Source: CAIYZT01 sp947461435
Lineage (GTDB): Bacteria > Pseudomonadota > Alphaproteobacteria > Rhodobacterales > Rhodobacteraceae
Assembly: GCA_965284435.1 (NCBI GenBank)
Contig: OZ260083.1
Coordinates: 3,472,001 to 3,536,000, forward strand
DNA length: 64,000 nt
Direction: 5' to 3'
Numbering within the stretch: position 1 is the stretch's first letter; each line of letters begins with the position of its first letter. The notes beneath the pieces are model-generated. The model was not told the origin of the DNA. It saw nothing but the letters and a program-made list of their open reading frames with translations, and ran no database searches. The position numbers and the translations under genes were made by a program. This document shows, piece by piece, positions 25,069 through 32,799 of the stretch.

Positions 25069-27507
25069 ATGGCAGACCTTTATACAAACGGGCTGACGGT
25101 CAGCGGCAGCATCGCCTATTTCAAGGCTTTCGTAGAAATCCTGACCGTTGACGGCGATTCCGCAAGTCCCGTCAGTCTGGAGCTGACAGACAGCGGTTCG
25201 ATCAATCTTGTCACCGAACTCGACACGCGCGGTGTCACCCTTCAGGCCTTTACCGGGGATGACGTGCTGACAACCAGTCAGGGCAACGATTCCATCTTGG
25301 CCAACGATGGCAATGACGTTGTGATCGCCAACGACGGTGATGACACGATCGTCGGCGGCGCCGGAAACGACCAGATGGCCGGCGGGGCCGGCATGGATGT
25401 CTTCGAACTGACCGGCGCCTTGGACGGCACCGATACCTTCAGCGGCGGCAGCGAGGTGGACACCTTGCGCCTGACCGGGGCCGAAGTATCCCTGACGCGC
25501 CTGATCCTGAATGCCGCCGCCTCGGTCGAGGCCATCGATTTTGCCACCAACAGCCTGATCGGCACCTCGGGCGCCGATGTGTTTGACCTGTCGGGTGTCA
25601 GCAGCTTTGTCGCGGGCGGCACCATCGATATGGGCGACGGCAACGACAGCTATCAAGGGGCCAGCATCGCGGATAACATCCTCGGCGGGCTGGGCAACGA
25701 TACCCTCTCGGGCAATGACGGCGATGATACGATCACCGGCGGCGGCGGAAACGATTCCCTGACGGGCGGCAACGGCAATGACCTGTTCCAGCTGGGCAGC
25801 GCGGGCCCGGGCAATGATACGCTGCAAGGCGGCGCAGGCACGGACAGGCTGATCCTCGATGAAGGGGCCAGCGTCTCCATCGCCCGTCTCGTCTTGAACG
25901 CGGCAGCTTCGGTTGAAGAGTTGGATACCAACGGATTTGCCCTGACCGGCACCGCGGGCGGCGACTTCTTTGATCTCAGCGGCGTGCAGCTTTATGCCAC
26001 TGCCTCGGTGATTGACCTCTTGGACGGCAATGACAGCTTCACCGGCGCGTTGGTGGCCGATGATGTTCTGGGCGGCCTTGGCAACGATTCCCTGTCCGGC
26101 GGGGCAGGCAACGACACCCTGTCAGGCAATGACGGCAACGACAGCCTTGATGGCGGCAGCGGCACCGACAGCCTGACAGGCGGTGCGGGCAACGATGTCT
26201 ACACCATCGATTCTGTCTTGGACCAGACGGTAGAACTCTCGGGCGGCGGCACAGACCGGGTGATGATCGGCACTCTTTCGGCCCTGACCTTGGCAGACAA
26301 TGTCGAAAATGGGCAGGCGATGGGCAGTCTTGCCATCGCGCTGACCGGCAATGCCCTGAACAATGATCTGACAGGCACCGCCGCCCATGACACCCTGAAC
26401 GGCGCGGGCGGCGACGATACCCTTCGCGGCGGCGCCGGCGACGATCTTTATCTGGTGGACAGTCAGGCCGACGTTATCATCGAAGACGCCAACAAGGGCA
26501 TCGACGCGGTATCAACCGCCTTGGCCAGCTATACCTTGGCCGACAATCTGGAACATCTGATCGGAACCTCGGGCAGCGGGCAATCGCTGATCGGAAATGC
26601 CGCCGCAAACGGGATTGACGGCGGCGTAGGGAACGACACGCTGGACGGCGCGGGCGGGCCCGACACCCTGACGGGCGGGGCCGGAAATGATACCTATCTG
26701 GTCAATGTTGCGGGCGATGACGTGATCGAACTGTCGGGCGGCGGCCACGACCACGTGGAAACCGCCCTGAAGGCCTATACCTTGGACGCCGAGGTTGAAG
26801 ATCTGCTGGGAACCTCTGTCACCGCGGCCCAGTCTCTCAAGGGCAATGACCTTGCCAACACGATTGAAACCGGCGCAGGCAAGGATTCCCTTGATGGCGG
26901 GCTGGGCAACGACACCCTGCGCGGCGGGGCCGGCAATGATACCTATGTGCTCGATTCCGCCAAGGACCGCGTGCAGGAACAGGCCGATTCCGGCACCGAT
27001 ACCGTCAAGACCGACTTGGCGAAATACAGCCTTGCCGACAACGTCGAAACCCTGATCTCCACCACCAAAACGGGGGCGGTTTTGACCGGCAACGATGTGG
27101 CGAATACGATGTCGGGCAACGCCGGCACTGACATTCTGGACGGCGCGGAAGGCAAAGATACCCTCAGCGGCGCTGGCGGTTCGGATATCTTCGTGTTCAA
27201 GACCGCGCTGGATCCCGCCAATGTCGACCAGATCACAGATTTCAATGCCGCAGCCGACACGATCAAACTGGAAAACACCGGGGCAGGCTTGTTCAACGCC
27301 CTGTCCAAAGGGGCGCTTTTGGCGGCAGAGTTCAAGATCATCGGTCCGGGCGGCAGCGCTGTGGATGCCGATGATCACATCTTGTACAATCAATCCACCG
27401 GCGCGCTGTACTATGATGCGGACGGGTCTGGCACGGCCGCCCGGGTCCAATTCGCAACCCTCACCAACGGGGCCGTTCTGACCTCGGCCGATTTCCTGAT
27501 ATTCTGA
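25069..27507 (+). CDS. RTX (GGxGxD) calcium-binding repeat protein, probable type I secretion substrate
   Basis: This 812-residue protein has many RTX nonapeptides (GGLGNDTLS, GGAGNDTYL and similar) from about residue 70 to 705. The end fits type I secreted proteins: a C-terminal block with ADDHILYNQSTGALYYDADG and the hydrophobic end ADFLIF. There is no Sec signal. Two kinds of internal duplication are visible. One is a block at about 145-215 repeated at 275-344, starting L-[IV]-L-N-A-A-A-S-V-E. The other has four copies at about 388-435, 461-515, 543-600 and 626-682, with SLADNVE-like cores. No enzymatic domain is seen, so a Ca-dependent surface or adhesive role is likely (inference). The ribosome binding site is GAGGGA. 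The exporter at 16-18 kb is the nearest secretion system. Confidence 0.9.
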   Translation: MADLYTNGLTVSGSIAYFKAFVEILTVDGDSASPVSLELTDSGSINLVTELDTRGVTLQAFTGDDVLTTSQGNDSILANDGNDVVIANDGDDTIVGGAGNDQMAGGAGMDVFELTGALDGTDTFSGGSEVDTLRLTGAEVSLTRLILNAAASVEAIDFATNSLIGTSGADVFDLSGVSSFVAGGTIDMGDGNDSYQGASIADNILGGLGNDTLSGNDGDDTITGGGGNDSLTGGNGNDLFQLGSAGPGNDTLQGGAGTDRLILDEGASVSIARLVLNAAASVEELDTNGFALTGTAGGDFFDLSGVQLYATASVIDLLDGNDSFTGALVADDVLGGLGNDSLSGGAGNDTLSGNDGNDSLDGGSGTDSLTGGAGNDVYTIDSVLDQTVELSGGGTDRVMIGTLSALTLADNVENGQAMGSLAIALTGNALNNDLTGTAAHDTLNGAGGDDTLRGGAGDDLYLVDSQADVIIEDANKGIDAVSTALASYTLADNLEHLIGTSGSGQSLIGNAAANGIDGGVGNDTLDGAGGPDTLTGGAGNDTYLVNVAGDDVIELSGGGHDHVETALKAYTLDAEVEDLLGTSVTAAQSLKGNDLANTIETGAGKDSLDGGLGNDTLRGGAGNDTYVLDSAKDRVQEQADSGTDTVKTDLAKYSLADNVETLISTTKTGAVLTGNDVANTMSGNAGTDILDGAEGKDTLSGAGGSDIFVFKTALDPANVDQITDFNAAADTIKLENTGAGLFNALSKGALLAAEFKIIGPGGSAVDADDHILYNQSTGALYYDADGSGTAARVQFATLTNGAVLTSADFLIF

Positions 27508-27522
27508 ACGTGTGAACCCGCC

Positions 27523-27552
27523 ACGGGGCAGGCCCTTGCCGGTCTGCCCCGT
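27523..27552 (+). terminator. Probable terminator of the RTX gene
   Basis: A nine-base perfect stem (ACGGGGCAG / CTGCCCCGT) with a 12-base loop lies 15 bases after the RTX stop codon. It is followed by GTCTTTGAT, a weak T-rich tail. Confidence 0.6.
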
Positions 27553-27628
27553 GTCTTTGATCCTGTTGAAAATCCGCGATTTTCACCCTTGCATGAACGG
27601 CCGCCTTGCCCTATTCAGCCGCCCCAGT

Positions 27629-27703
27629 GGCCCGTTCGTCTATCGGTTAGGACACCTGGTTTTCAACCAGGTAAGAGGGGTTCGACTCCCCTACGGGCTG
27701 CCA
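27629..27703 (+). tRNA. tRNA-Glu (anticodon UUC)
   Basis: The sequence folds into a complete cloverleaf. It has a seven-pair acceptor stem (first pair G-U), a D arm with GGTTAG, the anticodon stem CCTGG/CCAGG around loop TTTTCAA giving anticodon UUC, a T arm with GGTTCGA, and an encoded CCA end. The 3' end is the integration site of the adjacent genomic island, and the tRNA remains intact after insertion. Confidence 0.96.
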
Positions 27704-27705
27704 CT
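27690..27705 (+). repeat. attL: left 16-bp direct repeat of the island
   Basis: CCTACGGGCTGCCACT covers the end of the tRNA-Glu acceptor stem and CCA. An identical copy occurs at 40155-40170 just beyond the integrase gene. Paired copies bracketing an integrase mark the island ends. Confidence 0.88.
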
Positions 27706-27761
27706 TCAATACTGTTAAGGTGTTGAAAATAGGTTGAAAAATCTTCAGTTAGGAAAGTGAG

Positions 27762-27787
27762 TCCCGCCGTTTTTCCCGCCATTGGGA
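27762..27787 (+). promoter_or_regulatory. Putative integrase arm-type site, left copy
   Basis: TCCCGCCGTTTTTCCCGCC followed by ATTGGGA is nearly the same as a sequence at 40016-40040. Each copy contains TCCC[GA]CC twice. Both copies are inside the island and have the same orientation, so in the excised circle they would flank the crossover core, as integrase arm sites do. Confidence 0.5.
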
Positions 27788-27895
27788 TGACAGGTGATGT
27801 TGCTGTGCAGGATGATCTACTGCTATGCCGATTGGTCCACTTCCGAGAGACTGATTTGGTAGCCTCGGCAAGATGGCCAGATCGAGAGCAGATTG

Positions 27896-28531
27896 CTACC
27901 CCAGTAACCAATACGTAGAGAAAGCTAAGCCACACAACGTAACGATTCCCGGAAGAACCGAATAGCTAACCACGACCACCCAGAGCAAATTGTTGTAAAG
28001 TCGAAACCAAAGATTGAGAACCGCACAGTCTGAAGTTAGCCTCCCCGAAAGATAGACCGAATAATCCATGGCACCGTGGTTCACGTTCGTCGAAATGTTG
28101 AGCTTCTCATAGGCCGCAGCACACTTGTGCAAAACACTCAAATCTGGTGCAGCTTTTGCAAGTTCACGTTCAAGCTCGCGCATCGTTTCCGTTATAAGAA
28201 GTGCATTCTCGTGTAGTTTCTCGGCCAAGACTCCTCGCCCCAACGCATAGTCAAATATTGTCAAGGTCAGTATTGCGATTGACGCAACAACTGAGACAAC
28301 TCCAATGGACCTAATTTTGTCTGCAGCCGCGATGCTAGGATCAGCGATTAGTAAGACCGAAAGGGCAATGAGAAAGATAGACAACAAAGCAAGTATAAGT
28401 AGGCTTGCCCTCTCTTTCATAACAAGCAACTGACCTCCCGCGAACCTTGCGCCACGTGTCTTCTGCATGATCCCGCAAAGGTGACGAAAATAATCAAGCT
28501 CTGAACTCGATCCATTGCCTTCTGCGGCCAT
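27896..28531 (-). CDS. SLATT-like 2TM membrane effector protein
   Basis: From the ATG at 28531 the protein has 211 residues; another ATG directly before it at 28534 is possible. GGAGGT at 28538-28543 is a near-ideal ribosome binding site and favours 28531. Two adjacent hydrophobic helices (about residues 50-72 and 80-105) with a basic approach, then a helical cytoplasmic part with ERELAKAAPDLSVLHKCAAAYEKLN, match the SLATT domain. A third hydrophobic helix lies near the C-terminus. SLATT proteins are predicted membrane-pore effectors of nucleotide-sensing defence systems, and one SLATT family is known to be linked to reverse transcriptases. It starts 31 bases after the reverse transcriptase stop, so the two form a unit. 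Likely role: membrane disruption upon infection (inference). Confidence 0.72.
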   Translation of the reverse strand: MAAEGNGSSSELDYFRHLCGIMQKTRGARFAGGQLLVMKERASLLILALLSIFLIALSVLLIADPSIAAADKIRSIGVVSVVASIAILTLTIFDYALGRGVLAEKLHENALLITETMRELERELAKAAPDLSVLHKCAAAYEKLNISTNVNHGAMDYSVYLSGRLTSDCAVLNLWFRLYNNLLWVVVVSYSVLPGIVTLCGLAFSTYWLLG

Positions 28532-28562
28532 CATGTCACCTCCACTGCCACTGTCTTTTGCA

Positions 28563-30269
28563 TTAGTATGTATCCTCAGGTTCCGGGAAGAATTCTTCAA
28601 AACCCTCAAAGTCCTCATCTTCATCGTAGTCCTTTTGGACTTCAGCGATAGCATTCTCAATGCGACGCGCCCGCAATACTGCTTCAAGGCCCTCAACTCC
28701 CCTTGCGGGATCGACAAAGCGAACACCGAATCTAGAAAGCGCGCTATAAAATGGATCACTAGAGACGAATTCGTTGCTTCCGGAGGTCTGCCATCCTCGA
28801 ACGCCAACCTCGTAGGCATATAGCCACATGTCACTTCTGAGTCCGTCCGAGTTGGCAAACTTGTCCCAATGGATCTGGTCGATTCTTCCTTTGATGAATC
28901 CACTCTTTTCAAGGCTTAATATAAGGATCGCAACGAGAGAGTTAGGAAAACGAAAGAAGACATCTAAACACTTTGCGGAAAGAGTAATTTTGAGGCGCAA
29001 GCACATGTATAGAAGCCAGATAACCTCACCTGTTCTCTGTTGCTCAGCCAGTAGCGGAAGTCGTGACTCGCAGAAATCAGTCAGTGCGTTCAGATCAACA
29101 TCGCCCTTGATCGATTGACGCAGTATAAAGGTCTCCACCATCGAATCGATAGTAGTAGAGTTCTTTCTGTATGTTGAAATCAAGTGCTCCTGCAGATACC
29201 CCCAATCATTTGCTGCGATGAATAGTTTCCGGCAGAAGTTGGTCGCAAACTTGTCGATGTTCAGATTTGCATGTTCTCGCGCCATGCGATGGCAGACATA
29301 AAAAAACTTTTCAAACTCGGCTTTTGTTGCGGTCTTCGGCAGGTTGTCTTTTATGTACTCCTGCCAACCGACATAGGCCAAATGGTTGGTTTCGTGAACC
29401 CCAGTCTTCTCTTGACTAATGTCTAGCTCAAAATGGCCAACTGCACGCCTCACCTCGGCAATGATGCGCTGACCCTCAGAAACAGAATTGCATCCAAACG
29501 TGAAATCATCCACAAAACGCGACGCGTCATTTGAATTTCTTTTCAAGTGGACATTCAGACTGACATCAATTGCGGATGCGATGACCTCAGCGAGAACACG
29601 TGAAGTGTCTGGACCTACTGGAAGGCCGACAGTCTGGCCACCCTGAGCATTCCTTACAAGTAGATCGATTTCGTTTCCATAATGAGAGAGGTCTCTATCC
29701 TTCTTAGCAAAGGCTTTCCCATGAATCGCCCAAGGAATTGAGTGAGTGTAGATTGCGTGATAGAATGATCTTATATCTGCGGTAACCGTGTACTCGAAAC
29801 GAGTTGATACCCGAGAGATAAATTCGTCGCGACTATCAAATGGCGGTCGGCGGATGGCGCGATTTCCCATCCAATCAAAGAAGGATCGTGATATGGAATA
29901 CTTTGACTTTCGTTCGAGCTTTTGAAGGTCGGCGTATCGCTCGGAAATCGCCTTGGAAAGAAAGAAGAACGATATGGGATTGATGACTGAGTGGACTCGA
30001 TCCGTGTTTCTGAACCTTGGATAGTAGAAAGTTGCTTTGTCCGAGATAAACCTTTGATAGGCGGGCCTGCCCCTAATCTGTGGAATCGCCCCAAAGACTA
30101 AGGAAAGGCTCGCGCGATTCAGCGAAAGGCTTTCTGAAGTGAAGCAACCTGGAAGTTCGGGCGCAAAGAAGCCGTGCCCCAGTAGCCGGGAATGTCGTTG
30201 GTCTACCGTTTTGGTCATTGTCGCTACTTTTCTGCTCAACTGAGTGGGCTTAACAACAGGCGATTTCAT
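28563..30269 (-). CDS. Defence-type reverse transcriptase of an unknown group (DRT-like)
   Basis: This 568-residue protein carries the reverse transcriptase palm motifs: motif A TADIRSFYHAIYTH (Asp165), motif B GLPVGPDTSRVLAE (about 215-228) and motif C RFVDDFTFG with Asp254 and Asp255. FVDD instead of YxDD, together with the HSIPWAIHGK insert after motif A, is characteristic of abortive-infection/unknown-group enzymes rather than retrons or group II introns. After the palm, about 270 residues of mostly helical sequence lack a recognisable maturase or nuclease domain. An acidic tail (DYDEDEDFEGFEEF) ends the protein. It is 16 bases downstream of the type III restriction gene and upstream of the SLATT-like gene. 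A start at the internal ATG at 30218 is an alternative. The composition is distinctly AT-rich. Confidence 0.88.
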   Translation of the reverse strand: MKSPVVKPTQLSRKVATMTKTVDQRHSRLLGHGFFAPELPGCFTSESLSLNRASLSLVFGAIPQIRGRPAYQRFISDKATFYYPRFRNTDRVHSVINPISFFFLSKAISERYADLQKLERKSKYSISRSFFDWMGNRAIRRPPFDSRDEFISRVSTRFEYTVTADIRSFYHAIYTHSIPWAIHGKAFAKKDRDLSHYGNEIDLLVRNAQGGQTVGLPVGPDTSRVLAEVIASAIDVSLNVHLKRNSNDASRFVDDFTFGCNSVSEGQRIIAEVRRAVGHFELDISQEKTGVHETNHLAYVGWQEYIKDNLPKTATKAEFEKFFYVCHRMAREHANLNIDKFATNFCRKLFIAANDWGYLQEHLISTYRKNSTTIDSMVETFILRQSIKGDVDLNALTDFCESRLPLLAEQQRTGEVIWLLYMCLRLKITLSAKCLDVFFRFPNSLVAILILSLEKSGFIKGRIDQIHWDKFANSDGLRSDMWLYAYEVGVRGWQTSGSNEFVSSDPFYSALSRFGVRFVDPARGVEGLEAVLRARRIENAIAEVQKDYDEDEDFEGFEEFFPEPEDTY

Positions 30270-30285
30270 GATTTAGCGTTACCAT

Positions 30286-32799
30286 TTATTCCGGCGCGGC
30301 CAAGTCGTCAAAGATCGAGTCAATTTCAGAGTTGGTTGACGCCTTGCGAACGCGGGTCTGAACCGCCGACTTGTTCATCTCAAGACGAACGTATGAGTCG
30401 CCCTTCTTTCGGATCATCTGGATTCGCTTGAATTTGTCGCCGTGCCGCTCGGCAAAAAGGGCAAGCCCCTTTGCTTTGTGGATATTGTCCGTGCGACTGT
30501 CATCGTGCGGCTCAAGAATGTCGAACTCGAAGCCACCACCGCTGTTCCGAACAATCAGCATATCGGGGAACATGGGCTTCCAGACCCCGTCCTCTTGGTA
30601 GGGAACCTCCAAGGACCAAGCTTTCCGGTCCACGTTGCGCAGCCAACCGGCGAAATCGTCGCGTTTCATTTCGTCCCGTAGAACGCCTTCCTCCCAACTA
30701 GTCAGGCTCGTTCGGAACGTTCCGTCAGCCTCGACATAAAGGTGATCGGCCCAAAGCGGCTCCTTCGGGTCGCGACGGAAGTCGATTGTGTCCTGACATC
30801 TCCAAGGGACGCTCTCCGGTGTCACTGATGCCGATTTCAGTTTGTCGTATCCCGCGCGGGCCTGTTCGGGCAGTTTGGCAATGGCTGACTTGGTGGCGTC
30901 AAACAGGTTTTCGAACTTCGTCTTGGACTTGCTTTCAAGGGCTGCCCTTGCCGCCGCTGATGCTGCCACAATGATCGCTTCTAGCTTGACCTCTTGGCCG
31001 TCCCGCGACGCATGGGCCTTCCGATACAATTGGTGCAGACCGTAGCCTTGCCCCAACGCCCGACCGGCTTCCTCGAACTGCCGGTCCACGTCCAGATCGG
31101 ACACATCGACCACATAGTCCTCTTGCCCTTCCGCCATGCCGGTTACACCCGTGACCATGACGGTGCGCAGCCCCACTTGGGTCAGAGACTTCCGCGCCTT
31201 CTCGAAGTCGCCCGACGCCTTCAAGGCCGCGACCTGTTCCCCGATCCACATCACAGCGTCAGTTTTGGCTGTGTCCCAACTGTTCGGGTCGATCCCGTCC
31301 CGCGTGAGACCCATGGCGATTGCCTGATAGCGGCGAATGTCGCTCTGGGCGCGGACAGTGTTGACCTTGTAGGTGACAAGCTCTGCTACCTCGATAGCGG
31401 CAAAGATGCTTTCCGTTCCGGCGCGACGATTCAGCGTCACAAGCTGTGTGCCCTCGCCCGTCTCGGCAGGCACAATGTCATCGCTGGTTTGCAGGGCAGT
31501 GATGACCTGTTTGACGGCCTCCGCGTTGAAATACGGAAGGTAGAGATGCACGTCATTCAACTCGGCTGTGCTTTCGATCCGTCGCGCTAGGGGGGTGCGG
31601 ACCATGCGGCCAAGCAACTGCGCGATGTAGGTGTGATCCTGCGCACTGCGGAAGGACATCATCACTTCGGCGCGGGGGCAGTCCCAGCCGGTCGAAAGCG
31701 CCATCTTGAAGAACACCACCGAAACGTCCGGGTCATCATCAATGCGCGACGGATCGATGTAGCGGATAACGCGCGTGCCTTCCTTCAACCCGCCCTTGTC
31801 CATCAGGGCATGGGCAAGCTCTGCGTCACGCAGCGGGCGACCGATACCGTCCTCCACCGCCTTGATCGCGTCTGACAGGTTCGTCCGGGTCGGTGTGCCG
31901 TCCTCGATCTGGATAACTAGGATGGGCCGCACCGGCCTTTCGCCCTCGGCGCTGCAATAGGTCGCCCATTGTTCCGTCATCACCTGCCAGCGCCGGGCGG
32001 CTTCTTCCAGAATACCCATCTCGGCGTTCGTCGGATTGGCGGGGTGGTGGATCAGCACCCTTTCCTTGATCAGACCGGATAGCTTCACATCCTCGACCGG
32101 CACGGGCACCTTGTGCTGTGTGTGGTCGGTATCCGCCAAAAGCTCGTTGAACCGCTTGGGCGTCGCGGAAACCCCGATAATGAGGGGCATCTTGACCAAG
32201 CCGGTCTCTTTGTTCCCCTTGATAAACTGCTGGATGATCGTTTGCGCCGTCGCACTTCCCTTGCCGCTGGTCATCCCGCGATGGGCTTCATCGATCACGA
32301 CATAGAACCTGTCAGGGATGGCGCGGGCCGTGTTCGTCAACGTGGTCCAGATGGAATAGGTCCGTCCGTCGCCCACCGTGGTCAACCGTCTGTCACCGGC
32401 AAGCTTCTGCGTGTTGACGAAATAGATGCGCCCGCCTTGAAGGCGTTCCTCGTCAAAGCTGGTGGTGATCATCTCTAACTGACCGACGCGATACACCTTG
32501 TCCGACTGCCGTTCGATCTTGAGCTTCGTCTGCTCGTTCAACTCGGGCATGTCCGAAACCCACAGGATCACGGCATCGGGTTGCGGCTGCCAGTCAGTCG
32601 GCCAATCAAGCTGATCGTCGGGCTGGTCAAGGATCGCCTCGAACAGCGCGGTCATGATGATCGTCTTGCCGCTGCCCGTTGGGGCGGAAAGGGTGATGGC
32701 CTGCGGGGCCTCGGGCGAGGCTGCGGGGCGGGCCAGATTCAACCGCTTACGCAGGTTGTCCAGCGCGTCCTTCTGAAATTGAAAAAGCTCGATCTTCAT
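30286..32799 (-). CDS. Type III restriction enzyme Res subunit (DEAD/DEAH helicase-nuclease)
   Basis: This 837-residue protein has superfamily 2 helicase motifs: Walker A PTGSGKT (40-46), DEAH box IDEAHR (169-174), SATPKR (motif III), and LLGRMVRTP (motif VI). Near the C-terminus, FPDMLIV followed by FEFDILEPHDDS is a PD-(D/E)xK-like nuclease block with an LEPH variant in place of the usual ExK. Res subunits translocate on DNA and cut when two unmethylated sites are sensed in complex with Mod. Its ATG overlaps the Mod stop as ATGA, so the two are translationally coupled. The unusual nuclease motif occurs in a recognisable subgroup of these helicases, so activity is still likely. Confidence 0.85.
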   Translation of the reverse strand: MKIELFQFQKDALDNLRKRLNLARPAASPEAPQAITLSAPTGSGKTIIMTALFEAILDQPDDQLDWPTDWQPQPDAVILWVSDMPELNEQTKLKIERQSDKVYRVGQLEMITTSFDEERLQGGRIYFVNTQKLAGDRRLTTVGDGRTYSIWTTLTNTARAIPDRFYVVIDEAHRGMTSGKGSATAQTIIQQFIKGNKETGLVKMPLIIGVSATPKRFNELLADTDHTQHKVPVPVEDVKLSGLIKERVLIHHPANPTNAEMGILEEAARRWQVMTEQWATYCSAEGERPVRPILVIQIEDGTPTRTNLSDAIKAVEDGIGRPLRDAELAHALMDKGGLKEGTRVIRYIDPSRIDDDPDVSVVFFKMALSTGWDCPRAEVMMSFRSAQDHTYIAQLLGRMVRTPLARRIESTAELNDVHLYLPYFNAEAVKQVITALQTSDDIVPAETGEGTQLVTLNRRAGTESIFAAIEVAELVTYKVNTVRAQSDIRRYQAIAMGLTRDGIDPNSWDTAKTDAVMWIGEQVAALKASGDFEKARKSLTQVGLRTVMVTGVTGMAEGQEDYVVDVSDLDVDRQFEEAGRALGQGYGLHQLYRKAHASRDGQEVKLEAIIVAASAAARAALESKSKTKFENLFDATKSAIAKLPEQARAGYDKLKSASVTPESVPWRCQDTIDFRRDPKEPLWADHLYVEADGTFRTSLTSWEEGVLRDEMKRDDFAGWLRNVDRKAWSLEVPYQEDGVWKPMFPDMLIVRNSGGGFEFDILEPHDDSRTDNIHKAKGLALFAERHGDKFKRIQMIRKKGDSYVRLEMNKSAVQTRVRKASTNSEIDSIFDDLAAPE

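Noticed and set aside
27663..27935. Minus-strand open frame of 90 codons at the left island end
   Set aside because: It reads through the antisense of tRNA-Glu and overlaps the SLATT gene end; no coding signal.
28563..30269. Retron with an msr-msd RNA
   Set aside because: There are only 16 bases between the upstream gene and the reverse transcriptase, no inverted a1/a2 repeats were seen, and the FVDD motif and SLATT neighbour fit unknown-group defence enzymes better.
28563..30269. Group II intron maturase
   Set aside because: No maturase or HNH domain follows the palm, and no intron RNA structure is apparent around the gene.
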